From the NCBI GenBank assembly GCA_965226755.1, contig CBDDDT010000003.1:248001-312000 (forward strand): a DNA stretch of 64,000 nucleotides. The letters are read 5' to 3'. Source of the stretch: Bog-113 sp965226755 (GTDB lineage: Bacteria > Acidobacteriota > Terriglobia > Bryobacterales > Bryobacteraceae). The notes beneath the pieces were generated by a model that had not been told where the DNA came from, made no database searches, and saw nothing but the letters and a program-made list of their open reading frames with translations. A program made the translations under genes and the position numbers. How positions within the stretch are numbered: the first letter of the stretch is position 1; each line of letters begins with the position of its first letter. This document shows positions 1 to 7,775 of this stretch, piece after piece.

Positions 1-44
1 AGGATGGAAGGGGGCGATCAAAAGTCCTTGGGCATTGCGCGCAG

Positions 45-1067
45 ATGACGGAAGGTGCGGCCTGGGCCAGGCTACAGGAGCTCCTGAACCCGATCAACGA
101 AACTGCCGGATTTCGGCAGACGTTACCGACTGACTTTAAGGAATACGTCACGAATGTGTTCCTGCCGCAGCGCCGTAAGAAATGGAAGGACTCCACAGAC
201 AAAACTACTACAGAACGTATCCAAGCGTATTTGGTTCCCGCCTTCGACGGTCGCCAATTGCGCGATCTGACGCGAGATCAGTTGCAGCGATTCCTCGACG
301 GCAAGAGCAAGGGGCTATCGAAGAGCGTTGTGAGTCATCTCCGTTGGGATTTGAATGCCGTTTTCAAGATGGCGGCTAACGATGGCCTCATTCAAGGCAA
401 TCCGGCGGGTTCGCTGGTGACGCCGAAAGAGGCGAAGACTTTCGAGAAGCGTACTATGACCAAGGAGGAGATCCATTTGGCGTTGTCTGTTTTGGATCTC
501 CGCGAACGGATCGTGTTTTTGCTCGCCGTTCTGGTTGGAATGCGCCCTGGGGAGATCTTTGCACTCCGATGGGGACGCGTTGGGCCTGACATGGTCAACA
601 TCTTGGAACGGGTATACCGCAGGTTACCGAGCGATCCCAAGACGGAACGCGGTAAACGAGTGGCTGCGGTTCCTCCAGATTTGGCGTCTGATATCGAGCG
701 ATGGCGCGAGGTTGCCGTCGACCTCGGTTCGGAGTCGTTGGTGTTTCCGTCGGAGCGCGGGACGTTCTTGTCGCGCGACAATTTTTTGCGGCGGAACATT
801 CATAACAAGCTGGAGAAGATTGAGCTGGGGTGGGTAAACTTCCAGGTGTTGCGGAGAACCCAGGCCAGTTTGGGCCACAAAGAGGGTGTCGATCCGAAGG
901 CCGCAGCGGACCAGCGGGGACACGCCATCGGTGTTGCCATCGACACGTATACGTTGACAGATTTAGAAACCAAGCAGCAAGCAGTGACAACGCTCGAAGA
1001 AGCGCTGCAATTGAAGGAAGCAGCGCCCGACCCGGGTTTTCGAGGTAAACAAGGTAAGGTGGCTTAA
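45..1067 (+). CDS. Tyrosine recombinase (phage/island integrase)
   Basis: A 340-residue site-specific recombinase expected to integrate and excise a mobile element through a covalent 3'-phosphotyrosine intermediate. The N-terminal third is a SAM-like core-binding domain. The catalytic domain shows box I Arg in GMRPGEI, a Lys-bearing beta-hairpin (DPKTERGK), box II as FQVLRRT, then RGHA and the nucleophile in DTYT. The first box II histidine is replaced by Gln, which I believe is common in acidobacterial integrases. The stop codon is 28 bp from a tRNA-Gly 3' fragment (1096-1140), the usual distance between an integrase and its attachment site. The N-terminus could lie slightly upstream of the chosen ATG. 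The element it serves most likely extends left, out of the window. Confidence 0.93.
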   Translation: MTEGAAWARLQELLNPINETAGFRQTLPTDFKEYVTNVFLPQRRKKWKDSTDKTTTERIQAYLVPAFDGRQLRDLTRDQLQRFLDGKSKGLSKSVVSHLRWDLNAVFKMAANDGLIQGNPAGSLVTPKEAKTFEKRTMTKEEIHLALSVLDLRERIVFLLAVLVGMRPGEIFALRWGRVGPDMVNILERVYRRLPSDPKTERGKRVAAVPPDLASDIERWREVAVDLGSESLVFPSERGTFLSRDNFLRRNIHNKLEKIELGWVNFQVLRRTQASLGHKEGVDPKAAADQRGHAIGVAIDTYTLTDLETKQQAVTTLEEALQLKEAAPDPGFRGKQGKVA

Positions 1068-1095
1068 GGGTGAAATTCGTAAATCCTTGAAAAGA

Positions 1096-1140
1096 TGGAG
1101 CGGGAGACGGGGTTCGAACCCGCGACGTCCAGCTTGGGAA
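1096..1140 (-). other. tRNA-Gly(CCC) 3' half, attachment-site footprint
   Basis: Read on the minus strand this is the 3' part of a tRNA: anticodon loop TTCCCAA (anticodon CCC), 3' anticodon strand GCTGG, T arm GCGGG-TTCGAAC-CCCGT, acceptor strand CTCCCGC, discriminator T and encoded CCA. Homology stops at 1141: the bases that should form the 5' anticodon strand do not pair, and no D arm or 5' acceptor strand (GCGGGAG) follows in place. It is therefore a half tRNA of the kind left as a direct repeat by an integrase that targets tRNA 3' ends. Its 3' end faces the integrase. An element lying to its right would have its intact tRNA-Gly further right; I saw none in this window. Confidence 0.82.
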
Positions 1141-1303
1141 GACGACAGTAAATTGGAAACAAAGAACATTGCGTTTCCCGCACCTCTTTCTGGCGATTGA
1201 GAATACCCAGTTTTCACCTTGTGCCTTCGCGGAGCTCTTAACGGAGCACGAACGGAGCACACGCTGTTTCTTCCACGACGTGGGCCGCCCCTGCGCTCGA
1301 TGG

Positions 1304-2128
1304 TCAAGACGAACTCTTGATGACCAGTGTTGGTGCGCCCGGAATCGGAGTCACATTTGGCCCGCCGCCTGGTCCCCCGATGAGCCGGGTCCCTTTCCGG
1401 CACCGCCCCCACAGAGCCCATTCCCGTCACCGGCTCGGCCACTCGCAGACCTCCGGGCGCTCCCGCCGATCCCGGCGCGGCGACCTGAAGCGACGCTTTT
1501 ACGAACTGCTGAGCGACTTCACGCAAACTCGGCGGAACAGAAACCTTCTCATGTCCGCCCGCCCCGCCATTGCCTCCCGGTCCTGCCGCGCCGCCCGGTC
1601 CGCCGTTTCCGCCTTGTCCGGCATTACCGCCGCCGCGATTACAGCGAGTGCTCCGCTCTGACCAGCTGCGCCTCCGACACCCGCACCCCCGTTGCCGCCG
1701 GGGCCGCCGTACCCGCCGTCCCCTCCCTTCTGTCCGACGAGCGAAAGCATGATTCGCTTGTCGGGCATAGCCGCCAACTGAAGGACCAGATCGCCAGCGT
1801 TCGCTCCGTTCACTCCAGGTTTGCCGTCGCCACCCGACTGTCCATTGCCACCAGGGTTTCCGTTGCCGCCTCCGTCTGTGCCGGATGCGCCGGGACCTGC
1901 CGCGCCGGGGCCGCCATCAGATCCACGAGCGGCTTGCGCTTCCTCGGGTGGGAAGGACGCGATGACAACCTGATCGTCGTTCGGACTGTCACGCGGCCTC
2001 TGATCTTGAGTTCGAGACCAACCGATCCGACGTAAATGACCGCGCCGGCGCAAATTTGAGATTCTCAACGAACCATGCTCCCGAGCAGCCGTGACCTTGC
2101 GGATGTCGATTGGCCCCTTTGACGATAT
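1304..2128 (-). pseudogene. Glycine-rich (collagen-like) protein, frameshifted
   Basis: Successive minus-strand frames carry parts of one protein. A beta-rich start (VENLKFAP, then VIYVGSVGLELKIRG) shifts near 1985 into DDQVVIASFPPEE followed by long Gly-Gly-x tracts (GGDGGYGGPGGNGG). It shifts again near 1640 and 1380 and ends in PIPGAPTLVIKSS at the stop at 1304. A strong AGGAGGAG ribosome site on the minus strand (about 2136-2143) precedes the first segment. At least three single-base shifts interrupt it. The Gly-rich body recalls surface or matrix proteins, but no function can be assigned. Sequencing error cannot be excluded, though the large genes elsewhere are clean. Confidence 0.6.
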
Positions 2129-2129
2129 A

Positions 2130-3128
2130 GTTTCTCCTCCTCGTATCCACACGCAGCAAGTCCACGAGTGACGGAAGGGACTGAGCGGTCAATTCAAGCT
2201 GGGTTGCAGTCGCCTGAAACATCGAGTTGTAGGCATTTTCCAACACGATAAAACCTTGGATGTGGTCATTCGCCGGTTTCACGATGCCAATGTGGTTGTC
2301 GGCAATCTGATCAATGCGCTCGCTGCATCCGTTGGTGGCGCTCTCACGCGCCACAATGATCGCGTCGGTGATATTGACGCTCACCACGGGCGCTGTTTCA
2401 TACACGCAAAAAGTCCGTATCTGCTTACGTTCCGGAAAGGCTGACCAACGCGTTTGTAGGCTCCCAAGATAGCTGCCGCTCGCGAGCTTCCGCATCGATG
2501 TGATTGCGGGTTGTTCCCGAAAGTGTCGGCAATCCGAGCGGTGTCCGAACCGGTGTACGGCGTTGCGAAGGAATAGACCATGGGCACCTTCTTCGCCTCT
2601 TCGCGAGTTCCGAACCATCTTTGAGCAAGAGATCGCGGACGACCAGCCCGCCCATGCTGTGCGCGACAAAAACCAACCCATCATAGTTCTTGACGATGCC
2701 TTCCGCCGTGAGACGCTGATGAAGTAGGTCGCTGAGTTGGTCAACGTCAAGCGTCGCGCCCCGGAACTTCGACGGATAACCAAAGACGTAAATATCAGCG
2801 TCATCGAACGTCTTGTCCTTGGCGACTTACTTTGGAAATGTCGCTTTGGTGCCGTCATTGGTCCACGTGTCCTTGGGGATCCCCATTACCCCGTGCACGA
2901 AGATGATGACCTGTGACGGGAGGATTTACGTTCCCAAGAGGATGTGTCGTCTTGAGCTGAACCGCCGCCACCGCCTGAGCCCTTGCCACAGGATGAAAGT
3001 TCGAGAACAGCGAGAGTCACGGCGAGAAGCAGTCCAATCCAGGTGCCAACAGCCAAGGGGGAACACTCACACCGTTCTTTTGGTGCAAAACTACACGCTC
3101 GCGCCAGCTTCGCATCCTCGTGGGACAT
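2130..3128 (-). pseudogene. Lipoprotein alpha/beta-hydrolase (lipase-like), multiply frameshifted
   Basis: Pieces of one lipase-like protein lie in different minus-strand frames. The start has a hydrophobic signal with lipobox LSSC followed by Gly-rich spacer. After a shift comes the oxyanion segment VIIFVHGVMG, then an in-frame TAA where a sense codon is expected (near 2825). The frame then continues through IYVFGYPSKFRG and the nucleophile elbow VFVAHSMGGLVV. It shifts at about 2588 into VPMVYSFATPYTGSD and again at about 2500 into MRKLASGSYLGSL, and a later DNHIGIVKP could supply the catalytic His. Order and spacing fit the lipase/PGAP1-type fold. Several independent lesions make it non-functional as written. 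It sits downstream of, and in the same direction as, the cytochrome-like pair. Confidence 0.68.
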
Positions 3129-3160
3129 CTACGAGGAAGGTAAAGTACGCCACTGCGACC

Positions 3161-3532
3161 CTAAGGAAGGCAACCGCCTTCGATCCATGCCACGAGCGTC
3201 TGAATTTGAGGGCTATCCGGGGTCAAAAAAACGTTGTTGGTGGAATCGAGGCCGCCGTCTGGCATCTTTGGGAATCCGCCCACGCCGGTCGTCAGTGCAA
3301 GTACAATGTTCGCTGTTTTACCCTGCCCGGCTTTCCCGATTATTTCGGGTTGAATCAGGCGAATTCCCCGAGCCGAGGCATTCTTCAGGTGGTCCGCCGT
3401 GTCGAGCAGAAAAGTCGCTCCGTGCTCGCCGAGGAGATCGGGCGGCGCGCCATTGCCCGTTGTCCAATTGGCAATTATGGTCGACAAGACTTTATTGACA
3501 TCCGAAAACCGAATTGGCACTGTGCCTGACAT
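3161..3532 (-). CDS. Small protein resembling a c-type cytochrome C-terminal segment
   Basis: A 123-residue protein of unknown function. Its end (MPDGGLDSTNNVF, then PQIQTLVAWIEGGCLP) matches the pattern that closes many cytochrome c domains: a Met-containing loop followed by a helix ending in WI-x-x-GC. No CxxCH haem site is present, so if related it is a degenerate or non-haem version. No clear signal peptide. AAAGG lies just upstream of the ATG. It is 39 bp downstream of the larger CxxCH-containing gene and probably co-transcribed with it. Confidence 0.6.
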   Translation of the reverse strand: MSGTVPIRFSDVNKVLSTIIANWTTGNGAPPDLLGEHGATFLLDTADHLKNASARGIRLIQPEIIGKAGQGKTANIVLALTTGVGGFPKMPDGGLDSTNNVFLTPDSPQIQTLVAWIEGGCLP

Positions 3533-3571
3533 TCATTTACCTTTCTACAAGTGTGATTGAATTACTTTAGG

Positions 3572-5068
3572 TCACTTCTTCGATTGAGGTGTCATCAAAT
3601 CCACAAACCTCGACATCACGTGACTAACATTCATGAGCGCTGGCTTCATCAGTAACGTCTGATCAGTTCTCCGAACCGCGCGGGTGTTATGGCAGCTGAA
3701 ACAGTTGGGTGACCCACCCGGGATGTTATCCTCGTACTCAGTGAAGGACTCCATTGCCGTGCTGCCGAGTCTCCCCTCCCCGGCCATTTCAGATGTCGGT
3801 TCATCTGTAGTATGATCTAGTGGATTTACAAAGACCTTATTGAGTAGGAAAGACGTCTTGGGATCGTTGAGCCATACGGCTCCCACGAGCCGGTAGTACT
3901 GGCGTTTATCGGCGCTGTTTATCAAGCCCTTTGCGACTGCGTCCCTGAACATTGCGGTGACGTTGTCATTGATCAAGGCAACCTCATCGTCTTCGTCTGG
4001 ATCTGGGTCTGTTTTTGAGCCAGGGTAGGGTCGGTAGACTGAGGTCTGGAGTAGGCCGCCGATAGAAAACGTTTGCGTTGTACCATCCCAATGTTGAGCC
4101 ATAGTGACAGCGTCGACCGGCTTATTCGCTGCAGCGGGCGTCGTTCCGGCCTTGTAAAGCGGATAGGGCCATTTGAGCAGGGAGTCCAGCGGGACGTCCT
4201 GTGGAATGGGCGGATTGGATGGTGCGGCAGGCGCGTTGTCGCGCGTCACGCGGCCCTGGTCGTCCAGATGGACATGCTCAAAAGTCGACCAGATCATTTC
4301 AGGGTGACCGGGCAAGGTGAAGACCACGTGAAGTGCTAAAAGAGCAGCTGAGACTGAGTCGAAGATCGGTTTGCCTTTATCGTCTGTAGCCTGCGCCAGT
4401 TGCCCGTTCTTGATTATGTAATGTGGAACGGTTGCTGGGACCACAAAATAAGTTGGTGCTGACTGCTGGTTTTCGACAATCATCCACGCCGACTTAAGCT
4501 CCATCAGACCGACAGGCAGAGAGAGGGATTGAATCGTGGGCGTCAAGTTCTTTAAAGCTGGCAATTTGGTCAGGCCATTCTTCTGCAAGAACGACTGGAA
4601 CGCGGGATTCACGTGGATAGCGTAGAACACAAACCTTCCGTGCTGATCTATTAATGTACCGCCCAAACCAGCTTGCGCAGTGTCAGTAAAGCGAGGCTCA
4701 TTCGGCTTTGGGTCATTGGGCACTTGGGTGGTGCGAGCCGTAAGCATCAGTAATCCGTGCTGACTTGGGAGTGGAGACAAAGGGCTAAAGAGGTCACTCA
4801 GGCTAGGATATCCCAAGAAAGTAGGCCCGCCGGTTGGCCCCGTAGCAACTAAAAAGCGCTGCCATGCCGGTTTGTAAAAGAAGCAGTCTGAGTTTGGCCG
4901 ACCGGGGGGCACAGTTGTCTCGTTGGGCTCGGGCGCTGTTGGAAGCCAAGTATTGCCATCGGTCGGCGGCATCGCGCAGGCAACCTTGTCCGCCGCCTTC
5001 ACTTGGTCAAGGCTTGTGGCTAGCAAAAAACAGCAGATAACTCCTGCCAGAGAAAAACGGCTTTGCAT
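3572..5068 (-). CDS. Secreted protein with a single c-type haem motif
   Basis: A 498-residue exported protein. Residues 1-25 form a Sec signal peptide (MQSRFSLAGVICCFLL, then cleavage near QVKAAD). The body is Trp/Pro-rich and mostly beta. Near the C-terminus CFSCHN supplies one CxxCH haem-attachment site, followed by RTDQTLLMKPALMNVSHVM, whose Met or His could be the distal ligand. A periplasmic electron-transfer or redox role is inferred, but the large N-terminal part is not a domain I recognise. AAGGG precedes the ATG. It is the first gene of the minus-strand set continuing with 3161-3532. Confidence 0.72.
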   Translation of the reverse strand: MQSRFSLAGVICCFLLATSLDQVKAADKVACAMPPTDGNTWLPTAPEPNETTVPPGRPNSDCFFYKPAWQRFLVATGPTGGPTFLGYPSLSDLFSPLSPLPSQHGLLMLTARTTQVPNDPKPNEPRFTDTAQAGLGGTLIDQHGRFVFYAIHVNPAFQSFLQKNGLTKLPALKNLTPTIQSLSLPVGLMELKSAWMIVENQQSAPTYFVVPATVPHYIIKNGQLAQATDDKGKPIFDSVSAALLALHVVFTLPGHPEMIWSTFEHVHLDDQGRVTRDNAPAAPSNPPIPQDVPLDSLLKWPYPLYKAGTTPAAANKPVDAVTMAQHWDGTTQTFSIGGLLQTSVYRPYPGSKTDPDPDEDDEVALINDNVTAMFRDAVAKGLINSADKRQYYRLVGAVWLNDPKTSFLLNKVFVNPLDHTTDEPTSEMAGEGRLGSTAMESFTEYEDNIPGGSPNCFSCHNTRAVRRTDQTLLMKPALMNVSHVMSRFVDLMTPQSKK

Positions 5069-5477
5069 AGTACCCTTCCCTACGGTGATGTTGGTTACGA
5101 TCCTGGAAACATCAATCCAAACCCTGCTGCGTTGGATTCATAAATCCAATTGACGACTGGTTTTCAACAGCCTTAGGTTCAATAAGTACAGGCGGTTCTT
5201 CCCTGCTTGCCACCTTGCCGGCTTTCATTTTTCGCTTTGCGCCTGACGCTCCCTGTTTTATCCAACAACTAGCCTCCTATATTTGATTGCCCGGAAATAC
5301 TATCATCTATGCCTTTCCGTAGGGAGGAGAACCCGCCAGCGCGGCCACGCCGCGCTCAGAAAATGCTCTAGGGATATCCTCCCAAATAAATCAGAAGCAG
5401 TTCGCGTAACTGCCACCAATGTCTTGACGAGTCTCGCCAGATAAAGGTGCCTTAACCACGAAAGAATCTCGCCCATT
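5069..5477. other. Intergenic region, no gene recognised
   Basis: About 410 bp between the haem-motif gene and the repeat-protein gene, both on the minus strand. Short open frames here show no family resemblance. It probably holds the promoter of the 5068-3572 gene; I see no strong -35/-10 pair or clear terminator hairpin. Confidence 0.4.
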
Positions 5478-6299
5478 CTATTGAGGCGGGGGAATTGCAG
5501 AAGTGCCCCCGCCGGGCCATGCAAAATTGAGAGTCACGTTCCAATTCGAGATCGTCGTTGTTCCGTCGACCGCAACGGTAGCCGTAAATGTCCCCGCAAA
5601 ATACGTTCCCGGCGGGGCGTTAGGGATTTGAACGTTCTGCACGGTCATAGGAAATGAGCCCGGGACTATTGCCGCGGCGGCGAGATCGTCGGATACAAAC
5701 TCATCCGCCACTTCAGAAGCGTCGTCATCAAACTGGTCGTCATGGTCATCGTGAGGCTGATCGTCATGGTCGTCATGCGGCTGGTCGTCATGATCGTTGT
5801 GGGGCTGATCGTCGTGATCGTCATGCGGCTGGTCGTCATGATCGTTGTGGGGCTGATCGTCGTGATCGTCATGCGGCTGGTCGTCATGGTCGTTGTGGGG
5901 CTGATCGTCGTGATCATCGTGGGGTTGATCGTCGTGATCATCGTGGGGTTGGTCATCATGATCATCATGCGTCCCCTCGTCGTCATGATCGTCGTGGGGC
6001 TGATCATCGTGATCGTCGTGCGCCGCCCCGTCATCATGATCATCATGCGTGCCCGCGCTAAACGGAAATGGAATTGGATCGGGCGGATTCAGCCGCGGAT
6101 CGGGCGGAGGGGGTTGAGGCACGTCCGTAGCCGGCTCAGACCCGAACCTTATCTTAATTCCGAAACTCGGAATCGTGACCCCCCCGTTGGGTTGGACAGC
6201 GATAGTAAGATTTCCGCCAATTGAGACGTTCGGAAGACCTGGAATAGGAATCAGCGGAACCGGAATTCTAAAAATGTCTGGCGGTGGTTTTCTTGCCAT
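5478..6299 (-). CDS. His/Asp-repeat protein, candidate substrate of the adjacent radical SAM enzyme
   Basis: A 273-residue protein in three parts. Residues 1-83 are Pro/Gly/Ile-rich with no Cys. Residues about 84-192 are 13 near-perfect units of H-[DN]-D-H-D-D, mostly spaced by Q-P, with GAA and EGT variants in the first units. The last 80 residues are a beta-rich domain (TVQNVQIPNAPPGTYF, then ISNWNVTLNFAWPGGG). There is no signal peptide or membrane segment. The repeat is extremely acidic and His-rich, so metal binding is plausible. Position decides the favoured reading: it is the last gene after a radical SAM/SPASM enzyme and a DUF483-methyltransferase, as a repeat-bearing precursor would be. 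A strong AGAGGAG ribosome site precedes the ATG. An unmodified metal-binding surface protein is the alternative. Confidence 0.8.
   Translation of the reverse strand: MARKPPPDIFRIPVPLIPIPGLPNVSIGGNLTIAVQPNGGVTIPSFGIKIRFGSEPATDVPQPPPPDPRLNPPDPIPFPFSAGTHDDHDDGAAHDDHDDQPHDDHDDEGTHDDHDDQPHDDHDDQPHDDHDDQPHNDHDDQPHDDHDDQPHNDHDDQPHDDHDDQPHNDHDDQPHDDHDDQPHDDHDDQFDDDASEVADEFVSDDLAAAAIVPGSFPMTVQNVQIPNAPPGTYFAGTFTATVAVDGTTTISNWNVTLNFAWPGGGTSAIPPPQ
5737..6055 (-). repeat. 24-bp coding tandem repeat array (H[DN]DHDDQP)
   Basis: Thirteen in-phase copies of a roughly 24-bp unit inside the repeat-protein gene. Several copies fall into an alternating pair, one with HDDHDD codons and one with HNDHDD codons, giving a 48-bp higher-order period that is nearly identical at the DNA level from about 5760 to 5900. 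The length is a multiple of three throughout, so copy number can change without breaking the frame. There are no spacers of variable sequence, so this is not a CRISPR array. Confidence 0.9.
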
Positions 6300-6311
6300 G
6301 GTGAAACTCCT

Positions 6312-7775
6312 CTAAGAGTTGGTGCTGAAATTGGGTAGCGACATGTCCTCATCGTGGACGGCCCAACACTGGCACCCGATTTGGGTGAGTGATTTGCCAG
6401 TGACCGATTGCAGAAGCGTTTTAAGTCGCAAAAGACAATTTGTGACGTCACCCCGATATCCGTTGTAGTAATAAAATACCGCGATCTTTGCGCTGGAAAT
6501 TACGCGGAGGCACGCACCAAGACCGTCTTCCGATTCGCAGAGGGCCAATGTTCCAACTATCAATGCGTGTCGTTCACCTAACCAGGGACCATTCTTGTCA
6601 AGATAGTTGCCCGCATGAAGCTTTGCGCCGCGGCCAAGCGTTGCCGTTGCAAGTGTGATCTTGCGTTCATCACGATCGACGCCATGTAGGGTCACGTTCT
6701 TTTTTCCGGCCCCAAGACTACGGAGAAGATCTCCGGTTCCGCATCCGAGGTCGACGATCGATCCCTCGATGCGATCTACGATCGGGTCGAGTATATTAAG
6801 CAGTTCAAGGTGGGCGAAGAGCATAGCCGAAGCGTTTGCGAAACCGTTTTCCGCATGGCGCGACTCCCCGATACTATTTAGGGCCTTGGCAACCAAATAC
6901 GGGAAGCGAAGTCCCCGTTCCGCGTCCTCAGGGCACGTGCGTCCGCGGAGTTGAACCAAATAACGTCGACCAGTTGCATCGGTGTCGACTGCAATCTTGA
7001 AAACCGGAGTTCGAACTTCGGCTATGCCATGCAGTGCGGACCACTCCATCGACCAAGACAGCATTTGCCATGCGGCGGTAACCCCAGCCCCATGCCCTTC
7101 TCGTATTGCAACTTCGGCGAGTCGCCGAGCGAATCGAATCGATCCGCGACAGTGAAACGAACACGGCAGGTGAAGAACTAAACGTACACCCAGCCACCGC
7201 AGCATGACGTTTGTTTCGGGTCCACTGTCAACGATAATCGAATCATCCGTAACAGTTGACGAGGTCCATGCCATAGGCCATGTCGTGTCGATCATCTTCT
7301 GGCGATGCCACACCTCACCAAAAAAGGCGCGACAGCAGACGGGAATGCCGAGGAGTTCGCCGACCGTGTCGTCGTCGTGCACCCGGCTGGCTTCGACAAA
7401 GGTCCTGCCGTCATCGTTTCGAGCAATGACGCAGCTGATGTCGAAAGGCTCGTTTGCTTTCGCGTACTCCAGCTTTGCACGGTATCCGGCGCGACTGGGG
7501 ACAACGTTTACGATCGGAGTCACGGTAAGACCCAGTGGCGCAACCTCGTTTCTCAGGGTCTCGAGTTGCGCTGGGGATGTGGTCCGTCGGGCCGCACGGC
7601 GAACGCCCCGTGCCACCGACAGTATCTCGACGCGTTGAAGTGCCTTTCGCGCGGCAGCGATTTGCGGATGCCAACGCTCGCGAGATTGGTCGCTGGCCCA
7701 CTGTTGGCGGACAAACGGAGGTAGGTTGAAGGCCAGACGATCCAGCAACATCCCCCGCTCAGTGGTGCTCTGCAT
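6312..7775 (-). CDS. DUF483-like domain fused to a SAM-dependent methyltransferase
   Basis: A 487-residue two-domain protein. The N-terminal half has GIPVCCRAFF (CC at about 147-148) and LHLPCSFHC (about 202-209), the pattern I associate with DUF483, a Cys-rich domain of unknown function. The C-terminal half is a class I methyltransferase with motif I VDLGCGTGDL (about 341-350) and an acidic end to strand 2 (GVDRDE). I place the start at 7775, where GAAGG lies 6 nt upstream; this overlaps the radical SAM stop codon by 17 nt. The frame stays open to 7856, and an ATG at 7751 is also possible. Coupling to the radical SAM gene suggests joint action on one substrate, perhaps the repeat protein. 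Confidence 0.78.
   Translation of the reverse strand: MQSTTERGMLLDRLAFNLPPFVRQQWASDQSRERWHPQIAAARKALQRVEILSVARGVRRAARRTTSPAQLETLRNEVAPLGLTVTPIVNVVPSRAGYRAKLEYAKANEPFDISCVIARNDDGRTFVEASRVHDDDTVGELLGIPVCCRAFFGEVWHRQKMIDTTWPMAWTSSTVTDDSIIVDSGPETNVMLRWLGVRLVLHLPCSFHCRGSIRFARRLAEVAIREGHGAGVTAAWQMLSWSMEWSALHGIAEVRTPVFKIAVDTDATGRRYLVQLRGRTCPEDAERGLRFPYLVAKALNSIGESRHAENGFANASAMLFAHLELLNILDPIVDRIEGSIVDLGCGTGDLLRSLGAGKKNVTLHGVDRDERKITLATATLGRGAKLHAGNYLDKNGPWLGERHALIVGTLALCESEDGLGACLRVISSAKIAVFYYYNGYRGDVTNCLLRLKTLLQSVTGKSLTQIGCQCWAVHDEDMSLPNFSTNS

Noticed and set aside
1096..1175. Complete tRNA gene
   Set aside because: Only the 3' half is present; the 5' anticodon strand, D arm and 5' acceptor strand do not follow.
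1169..2035. Long plus-strand frame opposite the Gly-rich pseudogene
   Set aside because: Arg/Pro/Ser-rich composition expected from the reverse of GC-rich Gly codons; no domain or ribosome site.
2813..3529. Plus-strand frame of 238 codons
   Set aside because: Runs antisense to the hydrolase pseudogene and the small cytochrome-like gene, with no family resemblance.
5737..6055. Possible CRISPR-like array
   Set aside because: Units are contiguous, codon-phased and without variable spacers, and no cas genes are present.
5742..6224. Plus-strand open frame encoding a very hydrophobic repeat (VVMIVVGLIV-like)
   Set aside because: It is the complement of the His/Asp repeat array; its hydrophobicity follows from the codons of the minus-strand gene.
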